Below, in pieces: positions 43,279 through 53,193 of a stretch of DNA of 64,000 bases. The translations under genes and the position numbers were made by a program. The notes beneath the pieces were generated by a model. It was not told where the DNA came from and ran no database searches. It was given only the letters and a program-made list of their open reading frames with translations. Numbering within the stretch: position 1 is the first letter of the stretch; every line of letters begins with the position of its first letter. Source of the DNA: Buxus sempervirens (Eukaryota > Streptophyta > Magnoliopsida > Buxales > Buxaceae); NCBI GenBank assembly GCA_947561395.2, contig OX387185.1, positions 23,875,866-23,939,865 of the forward strand. The letters are read 5' to 3'.

Positions 43279-46200
43279 ATGGCTGGCAGGGGACGACGTG
43301 CTAGAGTTGATCCTATTGAGGAGGAGCCGCAGGATGTTCCATTACCTCCACCACCTCCAGGGGGTGATATATGGACTGTTGTTAGCAGCCTGGCAGAGCT
43401 TCTTGCCAAGGAGAGAGAGGAGAGGCTGAGCCAGCAGGGAAATGGCGGAAATGGTGGCAATGGTCAGGGAGAGGAGCCTGTACACGAGAGGGCCATACAT
43501 ACGGCCAAGGATCTCGAGCAGTTCAGGAAGTTGGATCCACCTATCTTTAGTGGACGACCAGATCCTATGGAGGCTGAGAGATGGCTGATGCGAGTCGAGT
43601 GGATTTTTGAGGCCATGGGATGCCCGATGGACAGGAGAGTGCGATTGGCAGCATTCTTGTTTGAGGGAGAGGCAGTGCATTGGTGGACAGCCAGGAAGAG
43701 GCAGGATCCACAGGCTACGTACATGACTTGGGATAGATTCAGAGAGGTCTTCTATGACCAGTACTTTTCTGAGGAAGTCCGGCTCAAGAAGGAGCGGGAA
43801 TTTATGGAGATTACACAGGGAGGCCAGACAGTGGCTCAGTACGAGGCTAGATTTGCAGCCTTGTCTTGATTTGCACCTCACATGACACAGGATGAGCGGA
43901 GGCTGACTTCACATTTTGAGCGGCGTCTGAAGCCTGAGATTAGGAGTATGCTGACCGTACTCCTGTGCACCGAATTGAAGGACGTGGTACGTAGAGCCAC
44001 TAGAGCTGAGAGTGACTTGGAGGCTAGAGCGAGTCAGAGCAGAGCTAGGCCGCCTACGAGGCCGGCAGATCAGAGAGGTTTCCTTAGTGGGAACAAGAGA
44101 CCCAGAGACTGGTCTAGGGCAGAGCCTGCGGGAGGACAGTATAGAGCAGCTCCGAGGGCATGTGGCAGTTGTGGCAGATACCATGTACCTGGACCGTGTG
44201 TTGCAGCGCCAGGCACCTGCTACCGATGCGGTAGGCCGGGTCACAGGATCACGGATTGTCGGTTTCCTACTAGTTATCAGCCGTTAGCAGTGCCACGACC
44301 GGCATTACCATCGCCAGAGACCGCGCCTGCTTTTCCACAGAGGCCACAGTTTCAGCAGCCAGCTCAGAGAGCACCGGTTGGACAGAAGCCCCAGGGCAGA
44401 GGATCAGTTCAGAGAGGAGGCCAGAGGCAGACAGTACCTGCTCAGCAGCAGCCAGCGAGGGTATATGCAGTGGATGCACATGAGGAGCGTGAGCCCGATC
44501 GTGTGGAGGATATTGAGGGTGATCCCGAGACACCTGAGTTGATTGGAGGTATTCTCTTCATCTGTGGTAGATCAGCATGTGTTCTGTTTGATTCTGGTGC
44601 TTCCCATTCTTTTATATCGCCTGCTTGTGCACAACGGATTGGTTTGTCACCCACTGAATTGGATGCTGTTTTGTCTGTGCACACACCTTTGGGAGAGTCT
44701 ACTCGAGTGGAGCATATGTATAGAGACTGTATGATTAGATTGGGTAGATTAGAGTTGTCTGGTGATTTGATTGCCTTAGACATTGGAGGTTTTGATGTGA
44801 TATTGGGGATGGATTGGCTATGTAGACACCATGTGACATTGGACTGTTATGCGAGTACAGTGATAGTTAGAGGGCCAGATCAGACCACTCATTGTTTCAA
44901 ATGTGAGGGGTTGAAGTCTCGGATTGGTCTGGTAGCATCTGTGATAGCAGAGGAGCTTAGGAGTGACACCCTTGTCATCTCCGATGTGCCTGTTGTACAG
45001 GAGTTTGTGGATGTGTTTCCAGAGGATTTACCTGGATTACCACCTGCTAGAGGAGTAGAGTTCAGGATACAGTTGATGCCTGGTACGGCTCCAGTTTCGA
45101 AACCACCCTATAGGCTTGCGAAACCAGAACAGGAGGAACTTAAGAAACAGTTAGATGAGCTCCAGGAAAAAGGTTTCATCAGACCGAGTATGTCTCCGTG
45201 GGGCGCTCCAGTTCTATTTGTCCAGAAGAAGGATGGTAGCATGAGGATGTGTATCGATTATAGGCAACTGAATCAGGTAACAGTGAAGAACAAGTATCCG
45301 TTGCCTAGGATTGATGACCTGTTTGACCAGTTAGGAGGAGCATCTTGGTTCTCCAAGATAGACTTGAGGTCAGGATATCATCAGGTGAGAGTAGCAGAGG
45401 AGGACATAGAGAAGACAGCTTTTCGTACACGCTATGGGCATTATGAGTTCTTGGTTATGCCTTTTGGGTTGACCAATGCCCCAGCTGTTTTCATGGACCT
45501 CATGAACAGAATTTTTCATGCATACTTGGACAGTTTCGTAGTGGTGTTCATTGATGACATCCTAGTATATTCTAAGACCCGAGAAGCACATGTAGGGCAT
45601 TTGAAGGCAGTATTGCACACTTTGAGAGACCACGGGTTGTATGGGAAATTTAGCAAATGCCAGTTTTGGCTAAGGCAAATTTCTTTCTTAGGTCATGTTA
45701 TCTCAGGAGAGGGTATATCTGTGGACCCTGAGAAGGTTAAGGCAGTGGCAGAATGGCCTAGGCTTACTACAGTGATAGAGGTCAGGAGTTTCCTTGGTAT
45801 GGCACGTTACTATAGGAGATTCATTGCAGGATTTTCGTGTATAGCTGCACCGTTATCTAATCTAACCAAGAAAGCAGTGAAGTTTCAATGGGATGAAAAA
45901 TGTGAGCAGAGTTTTCAGGAATTGAAGCAGAGATTGACTACTGCACCAGTGTTGATTGTGCCATCCATGGATGAGGCATTTGCAGTATATTGTGATGCTT
46001 CTAGGATAGGCTTGGGATGTGTATTGATGCAGCAGGGCAGAGTTATAGCGTATGCTTCGAGATTGTTGAGGCCACATGAGAAGAACTACCCTACCCACGA
46101 TTTGGAGCTTGCAGCCATAGTCTTTGCATTGAAGCTATGGAGGCATTACCTTTATGGAGTAGAGTTTGAGATCTTTTCTGATCATAAGAGCTTGAGATAT

Positions 46201-47976
46201 CTGTTTTCACAGAAAGACCTGAATATGAGGCAGCGAAGGTGGATGGATCTGCTAAAGGATTTCAAGTTTACTTTGCAATACCACCCTGGTAAGGCAAATG
46301 TAGTGGCAGATGCTTTGAGTAGAAAAAGTTCAGTTGAAGGTCAAATAGCTACTTTAGCATCTTTCATGATGAGCCAGTGTAGATTGATTGATTCAGTCAG
46401 AGATTGGCAGGGAGAGTTTAGCATGCCACAGGATGGAGTAATTCGAGTTGCTCGTGTTCAGATTGAACCAGATTTGGTTCAGTTGATTCGGGAGAAACAA
46501 CTGATTGACCCACAGTTGATTCAGACTAAGGGATTGATGAGTAGAGGATCTGAGGCAGCTGTAGACTTTTCAGATAGAGATGGGCTATTGAGATATAGAA
46601 GTCGTATTTGTGTTCCAGCTGATGAGGAGATTAAGGAGAAGATATTATCAGAGGGTCATAGATCGAAGTATGCAGTTCACCCAGGAAGTACGAAAATGTA
46701 CAAGAACTTGAAAGAAATCTATTGGTGGTCAGGAATGAAGAGAGAGATTGCAGAGTATGTGGCAAAGTGTTTGATATGCCAGCAAGTAAAAGCTGAACAT
46801 CGGAAACCACCTGGTTTACTTCAGTCGCTTCCTATTCCAGAGTGGAAGTGGGAGCATGTAACTATGGATTTTGTATCTGGACTACCACTGACAGCAAGGA
46901 AGGAAGATGCTATTTGGGTTGTCGTGGATAGACTGACTAAGTCTGCGCATTTCTTGCCTATGAGCACTACACAGCCATTGAAGTCTTTAGCTGAGTTATA
47001 TGTCAGGGAGATAGTGAGACTTCATGGAGTGCCGGTTTCTATAGTGTCTGATAGAGATGCACGATTCACAACACGCTTTTGGCTTGCATTTCAGGCAGCT
47101 TTGGGGACTAAGCTTAATTTCAGCACTAGTTATCATCCTCAGACAGATGGACAGTCCGAGCGTACCATTCAGACTTTGGAAGACATGTTGAGATGCTGTG
47201 TTATGGATTGGGGAGGCAGTTGGAATCAGCACCTACCATTGGTGGAGTTTGCCTATAATAACAGCTATCAAGCGAGTATTCAGATGGCACCATTCGAGGC
47301 ACTTTATGGAAGACCGTGTAGATCCCCAGTGTGCTGGGTGGAAGTTGGTGAAAGACAACTCATTGGGCCCCAGATTGTACAAGATAGCATTGAGAAGGTG
47401 AATCAGATTAGGCGAAACATGCTTACAGCCCAGAGTCGTCAAAAGAGTTATGCAGATACCAGAAGAAGAGACTTGCATTTTGAAGTTGGAGATTGGGTAT
47501 TTCTGAAGATATCACCATCTCGTGGAATCAAGAGGTTTGGAAAGAAAGGCAAATTGGCTCCAAGATATATAGGTCCGTTTGAGATTAAGGGTACAGTGGG
47601 ACCATTAGCATACAGATTGGCTTTACCTACACAATTGGAAGGAGTTCATGACGTATTCCATGTTTCTATGTTGAGGAAGTACGTGCACGACCCTACTCAT
47701 ATCATTCAGCATGAACCGATAGTAGTGCGAGGGGACTTGACTTACGAGGAGCATCCAGTTGAGATTTTGGACAGGAAGGAACAAGTTCTCCGTACTAAAG
47801 TAATACCACTTGTGAAAGTACTTTGGCAAAACCACACGACTGAGGAAGCTACATGGGAATTGGAATCGGAAATGCAGAGAAAATATCCCAACTTATTTGC
47901 AGAACCACAAGGTAAATTTCGAGGACGAAATTTTTCTTTTAGGAGGGGAGGATGTAAAACCCCGAATTTTACTTAA
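43279..47976 (+). pseudogene. E5 gag-pol polyprotein with chromodomain, one in-frame stop
   Basis: The ATG at 43279 directly follows the acceptor-like TTTTGCAG. The single break is a TGA at 43867-43869 in gag (ALS*FAPHM), where E3 has CGA. After it the frame is open to 47976: zinc knuckle [14 protein letters not shown], protease DSGA, RT FIDD, RNase H YCDAS, integrase HHCC and DDE motifs, and chromodomain ([11 protein letters not shown]...TWELESEM). The E3 stop between RNase H and integrase is absent here. The C-terminus runs through the polypurine tract into the LTR ([16 protein letters not shown]), unlike E3, which stops at RNFL. Confidence 0.93.
47941..47952 (+). other. E5 polypurine tract
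   Basis: AGGAGGGGAGGA lies directly before the 3' LTR, identical to that of E3. Confidence 0.9.
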
Positions 47977-50289
47977 ATAATAAATTAGATTAGTAAATAA
48001 TATTACTGAGGGTTATGATCGATGGGAATATTTTATTCTTGTAGGGGGTGATCAGTTTAGTGAAGATCCAGAATTAGACGCAGATCTGACCGTCCGATCT
48101 TGAGATATCGAGGTACGTATTTTAATTGGGCGAGGTGTATGGGAGAGTTTGCATGGGAGATGCATGGGATCAGGGAGTATATATATGCATTAAAATAACC
48201 TAATCGTATTCTCGCTCGTATTATTCAGCCGCAAACGACGAGAGTTGAAACGACCGAGAAGAGAAGAAAGAGAAGGAAGGGGGAAGACCAAGGGGACTTG
48301 CTCAGAGCCTTGCCTTGCAACTGAGGAGAGGTTTGGGGGTTTGCTGTTCAGAAGAGAAGAGGAGAAACGCGTATACGAGGTAGGTGACACCGTTTTGATT
48401 TTGAAATTGGATTTTTCCTTGGTTAATCGCAAATGCATGTTTCTATGATATGTAATGTTGTATTTAGTTAGCTAAGCATGTTAGAAATACACTAGAATGA
48501 GTTTAGACGAGAAAAATCGTGATTTAGAACTATTTCGGCTCGATTTCGCACGACCGCCGACCTCGACTGTGCTCGGCGCTCGTCGGCGATCCTCGGCGCT
48601 GGTTGAATAAAATTAGGGCGCCGTAGACCGCGAGAAGACGGACCGCGGGCGCTCGAAAATACACGACCGCTGACCTGGGACCGCCAGGGCGATCCTAGGC
48701 GCTCTCAACAGAATTTCCAATTTTTCCTAATTTCGAACCTAATTCAATTCTAAACTATTTTTAGACAATTTTAATGATTAATTAAGGTGCTTTAAGACCA
48801 AAATAAACTACCTAAACCCCTGTTTTACAGAAAAACAAATTAGGGAGATATTTAGGACAATAGTTGCCAAGTTTTGAAGGTAAATGAGAAACGTGATTTT
48901 GGAAAAGCCTAACTATCATTTGACTATCTAAATACCTCTAAATGACATTATAAATCAGAATACTTTCTAAAGAGAATACTGAATTCAGATGAATAAATAT
49001 TGAAGTAAATGTACAGATATAACCATTATATGCCGCTAGGCACCAACCCTTATAGAATATGACACTTTAGGGAAGTTTTGGAGTCTAGTGGGCATAGCTG
49101 GTTGTGGATCCATAGTCGTAGCTAGATAGCTGAGGGATATGTCATTTGAGTTGAGTTACTCCTATATGCGACGCGCTTCCTTTGCAAGTTAGTTTGTCTG
49201 GGAAGGTCCTATGTCTGGAGGGACACCCCGGTGAGCCGCTGGTGATTCCCTGTACATGTGGATAAGCAACCACCTCCATGTATTGATTCTGGTGCTGCAT
49301 GCTGGTGGTACATGCCAACTTTGATGGGTACGTGTGCAATAAGTCGGTGACTACGGCTCTTGTCTAAGCTGCGCTGCATGGGGCTTGAGTATCATTAGTA
49401 GCATCGCTCCTAAGACGCACGGTGGTATAGCAATTGGTTGAGAAACATCTCAAAAGGTTTATCTAACTTTGTGAGTCCTACAATGACCCTGAAATCATAA
49501 AACTTGTTATTATTGTGGTACGTGCGGGAGGCATGTGTTTGGGATATTGGTTGGATGTGACTGTTTAGTACATCCTGGCAATGCATGAATTATGTTACTG
49601 ATTTGACTAAGGTATTTTCATATTAAACTTGCTGGAATTCATCTCTAGAACTGTTTAGTATATTGTTTTGTATTTACGAATGATACGAATGATTATACGA
49701 GCCTGATTAATCGATGTGACTTATTCGTGCATGAACTGCTACTTTCCGTATATTAACTGTTTAATCATGCATGTGTTACCTACTGGGATATTCGTATCTC
49801 ACCCTACTGTTATTCCATTTTTTTCAGCTGATACGCGAGAGGGGGATCTCTTAGACTTCCAGGGAGAGATAGCTGAGTATTCTCCAGAGGATTACTATTA
49901 TCCCGATCTTATCTGAGGTGGATTGATGTTATAGACTTAGCATTTTAATTGGTTCATTATCATTAATTGGATTTGATGTATGAGAGAGACAAGAGAGAGT
50001 TAGTAACCAATTCATACTACCAGACTTTGATACTATTGATTGATGGTCAAGCTTCATGCTTGTTTGATGATTTTAATCTACACTTCCGCACATACTTGTT
50101 TCCGCAACTCTGATGGATTATATATGGATTGGATTTACTTTCTTTGGTCTGGTATGTTATTGATGTTGTGATTGATATGGGCCAGTAACACCTCGGATTT
50201 GGTTGTTGAACTAAATTCGGGTTGTTACAGTAGCGAACCGGGTTCGGGTCAGGTGCCGGTTTGGACTGATCTGGGTTCGGGGCGTTACA
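47953..50289 (+). repeat. E5 3' LTR
   Basis: It is 2,337 bp. Differences from the 5' LTR were seen near 48110, 48393, 48852 and two near 50272-50280. Its first 24 bases also encode the last residues of the gag-pol frame. Confidence 0.95.
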
Positions 50290-50294
50290 AAAGT
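50290..50294. repeat. E5 target-site duplication, right copy
   Basis: AAAGT directly follows the 3' LTR terminus GCGTTACA. Confidence 0.95.
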
Positions 50295-50298
50295 AAAA

Positions 50299-51669
50299 TC
50301 AACTAGATGGTCCAGCACCATCTCCTCCATGTCCAGCGTCCTCCCCTGTGTCAGTGTCTCCATCTCTAGACCCCGTAGCATCATCATCATCACCATCTCC
50401 TCCCTGGTCTCCAGCCCTAGTAGCATCATCCGCAGCAGCAACATCACCCTCAGACTCCTCAGAACCCCAAATCTCAGGGCAAGTAGAAGGTCCAGTCCGC
50501 ATGTATGATCGCATGATCCGGAACATCCGGCACTGGGAATCATATAGGGTCTCTATCCGGAGCTGTATCTCCTCCTGAGTACTCGCAAGGGCAGCCATCT
50601 GCTCCATCACCATAGAGATGTGGGAAGATATCATAGTCATCCGCCTATGTACGACCTCCACATCATGTACTAGGCTGTGAAGGGTATCTGCAACATGATC
50701 GGAAGAATGAGGAGCCTCAGCTGAAGAAGGAGGGGCATCAGCTGTAGTAGAAGGTGGATGAGAAGCGGAAGGAATATCAACTGAAGGGGGAGCAGTAGAA
50801 GAAGAAGGGGGAGCATCAGTAGAGGTAGGAGCAGCAGTAGAGGAGGAAGGAGCGGTACCACTATCAGCAGGCCTCCTGGAACGAGTGATACTCGTGGTGG
50901 CTCTGCGGATAGGCTGGCTCAGCATCAAGGGTCGGAAACGTGGATATCGAGCCGAGGAGGCTGATATGAGTATAGCGATCAAACATCCGTAGGGGAGAGC
51001 AACAGATCTCTTAGGGTCATCGTGGATCCCAAGAATAGTGGAGATGATCACAGAGGGCAAGTCTATAGAATCACCCTTCAGGAGGGCATAAAGAAAGAGG
51101 GAACGGGAACTAGGAAGAGAGGAAAGGTGAGAAACAGGCCAGAGGTTCGTAAACACGATCCTCAGGATAACACTGGTAGTGACTGGGAAGCTGGCAGTGC
51201 AGAGAGGTCCCACTCCATCATACTCTGTCGTTTTCCCTGTTAGGGAAGTGGCAACAGTCGAGAAGTCAGGGGTAGTCTCACCGGAATAGGGATAGGCAGG
51301 GTGCTCTACCCTGGGAATCTGAAGGCTGGTGGAAATGAAGTCAGGAGAGACAATAAACCTAGTGCCTCTGATGTAGGAATAGAATGAAGACCGGTCATGA
51401 GCAATCTCATGGATATTGCTGTAGAACTCCATAACCAACTCATAGCATGTGGGTGCAAAACCACTAAAGAGGGGTAGCCACCCTCTACCCTCAATAAGAC
51501 TCAGAACCGTAGGAGCAAAGTCCTCAAAAACAACATTCCTTTCTAATAAGATCGTCCTAAGATGGAAGCGATCATCATACTTTTCCTTCTCAGTGTCAGA
51601 ATAAAATCTGACATCTCTCTGGTCAACCCTAGCTCTTTTAGAAGGATTCCCTACTGAAGTTCTAGCCAT
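50299..51669 (-). CDS. E4 antisense ORF, putative plant transposon protein domain
   Basis: An intact 456-codon ORF runs opposite to E4 transcription. The ATG at 51667-51669 directly follows an acceptor-like CAAATCTAG. The N-terminus has a basic SKRARV motif. Residues about 30-240 (RTILLERNVVFEDF, VMEFYSNIHE, SYIRGTRFIVSPDFIS) fit the putative plant transposon protein family (PF20167-like); the match is by recognition. A Ser/Thr/Pro/Ala-rich linker, a coiled-coil stretch (about 330-385) and an acidic D/G/E tail follow. The TGA at 50299 lies five bases from the E5 right TSD, so E5 spared it. Function unknown; DNA binding or nuclear regulation are possibilities only. It is the one fully open antisense gene in the window. 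Confidence 0.85.
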   Translation of the reverse strand: MARTSVGNPSKRARVDQRDVRFYSDTEKEKYDDRFHLRTILLERNVVFEDFAPTVLSLIEGRGWLPLFSGFAPTCYELVMEFYSNIHEIAHDRSSFYSYIRGTRFIVSPDFISTSLQIPRVEHPAYPYSGETTPDFSTVATSLTGKTTEYDGVGPLCTASFPVTTSVILRIVFTNLWPVSHLSSLPSSRSLFLYALLKGDSIDLPSVIISTILGIHDDPKRSVALPYGCLIAILISASSARYPRFRPLMLSQPIRRATTSITRSRRPADSGTAPSSSTAAPTSTDAPPSSSTAPPSVDIPSASHPPSTTADAPPSSAEAPHSSDHVADTLHSLVHDVEVVHRRMTMISSHISMVMEQMAALASTQEEIQLRIETLYDSQCRMFRIMRSYMRTGPSTCPEIWGSEESEGDVAAADDATRAGDQGGDGDDDDATGSRDGDTDTGEDAGHGGDGAGPSS

Positions 51670-52185
51670 CTAGATTTGAAATAAATAGGAATTGGAATAG
51701 AGATAAAGAAAAATAAAAATAAGAACATGAACAAACACAAATTGGGTTAGAACAATTGCATAAATAATTTGACAAAAAATTAGGGAAAATCGAACCAGGT
51801 TAAATGTGTGCAAAATGGACTAGGAAAATGCTAAAACAGACACTAAATCAAAAACAGACGAAAGAAATCAAAAAAAAAAAAAGCAAGTCTGCAGAAATTT
51901 GGCCGAGCGCCTAAGACCGTCGGAGACCGCCGTCGGCAACCAGGTCGGCGCTCATGTTTGCCGTAAGAAACGAATTGGGGTTTTTGCACAAAACGAACAA
52001 GCAACACAAATCTTTGACTAAAACTAGTTCGAATCAATAAAATAAGACATCTAGAAGTTAAAGAAACTAATTTGAAACAAATGCCCCAAAAATGGAGTTT
52101 CAATCGAAATTTTTTTTGAAAAACCCTAGCCCTAGCCGTGCGAACGTGTGTGGAAAATTTTGGGAAAGGAGGGCTTGGCATTTAC
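51670..52185 (-). other. Leader intron of the E4 antisense gene (predicted)
   Basis: Donor ACTAACAG|GTAAAT at 52186/52185, acceptor TTCAAATCTAG|ATG at 51670. It contains a CpG-rich module at about 51903-51955 (GAGCGCCTAAGACCGTCGG and similar), related to the module in E3/E4/E5 LTRs. Confidence 0.55.
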
Positions 52186-53154
52186 CTGTTAGTGTCGTTT
52201 GGAGTCGAGGAGCAGTGGGTTGAGGTCGAAGAGGTCGATCGCCAAGAGGAACAGTGCTTGGCGAAGTCGAGCGTTGGTTGAGACTTCGGTCTGTCGCGCG
52301 AGAGAGAGAGAGAGGGTGAGCGTTAGTTTAAAAATTTCTTTCCTTATGAGCCTAGCGCTAAGGAGCGCGTGGCTTAGGGTTTTAAACCCAAGTCAGTCCT
52401 CTTTAGCCATCCTCAGCCCTCTGATTGCGGCACTGAGTGCCCAGTTGCTTGAGTAAACAATAAAATAAAATTTTAATAAAATAATCGAGATAATGGTAAT
52501 TGAATAATAACTAGAGTAAATTATAATATCCAACAATTATAAGGATACAACAAATATGAATGCAACAAAATAATATTTTGAATTATTAGGGAACACCGAA
52601 AAATTTAAAAACCTTGTCTGGAATAATAATCAGAGTAGGAATTCAAATCAACATTTATAACACTTATACTGCCTCACAGAAACCTGAATTGAAATTATTG
52701 GCATATAAGATATTATCTATGATCGTATAATTGTACCTGAGGATGTATGCCTACTTAAACTATTATGGCTGAATATTGTTTGTTGCCTAATGAGCCAGTT
52801 GCACTAGGACATGCCAAGGTGTGGTGAAGCAGTGTACAATGTGGAATTGCACCTGGGTGTGAAACCTTATGCAATATGGGATATGTATTAGTACAAATAG
52901 GTGTGTATAAATATGTATTGTGGATGCAGTATTTTGATACCAGTTAGACTAGAAGAAACCTGTGATTTTCTTCTCAAGCTTGCATATAAGCGGACGCGTT
53001 TATATGTACAGATTGATGATAGGAGATTGGTAGTGTTCTTCTACAGTATTTTGAAGTTAAATTATGTTTTGAGAAATGGAATTGAAATGAGGAAATTTTG
53101 AATTGTTTGCACTGTTAGAATTGTGTTTTGAAATATAGAATGAAGATGATTGTT
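52186..53154 (-). other. Promoter and first exon region of the E4 antisense gene, then AT-rich spacer
   Basis: On the - strand a CCCTCTCTCTCTCTCTCTCG tract at about 52294-52315 resembles a plant 5' UTR, so a start near 52.3-52.4 kb is plausible. From 52450 to 53154 the sequence is AT-rich with no supported gene. The 66-codon ORF at 52901-53101 is probably chance. Confidence 0.45.
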
Positions 53155-53193
53155 TTAAATTTCGAGGACGAAATTTTTGTTAGGTGGGTAGGA
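53155..53193 (+). other. E4 3' terminal remnant of Tekay pol and polypurine tract
   Basis: AAATTTCGAGGACGAAATTT then TTAGGTGGGTAGGA lies directly before the LTR. In E5 the same stretch encodes the last residues KFRGRNF followed by the polypurine tract. Confidence 0.8.

Larger units (their letters stand above)
40816..50289 (+). mobile_element. E5: Tekay/Del-type chromovirus, complete, inserted in E4
   Basis: Two 2,337-bp LTRs are flanked by the TSD AAAGT (40811-40815 and 50290-50294). It has the same family organisation as E3 and a closely similar polyprotein. At least five differences were seen between its LTRs. It is the youngest insertion of its arm by nesting. Confidence 0.95.

Noticed and set aside
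50348..50861. ORFs opposite or out of frame with the E4 antisense gene
   Set aside because: Low-complexity shadows of the Ser/Pro-rich and acidic parts of the 456-codon ORF.
52294..52316. GA/CT microsatellite as an independent repeat locus
   Set aside because: Short, and better explained as a 5' UTR pyrimidine tract of the antisense gene.
52901..53101. 66-codon ORF in the E4 internal region
   Set aside because: AT-rich, no homolog seen in the window, and no splice or promoter context; probably chance.
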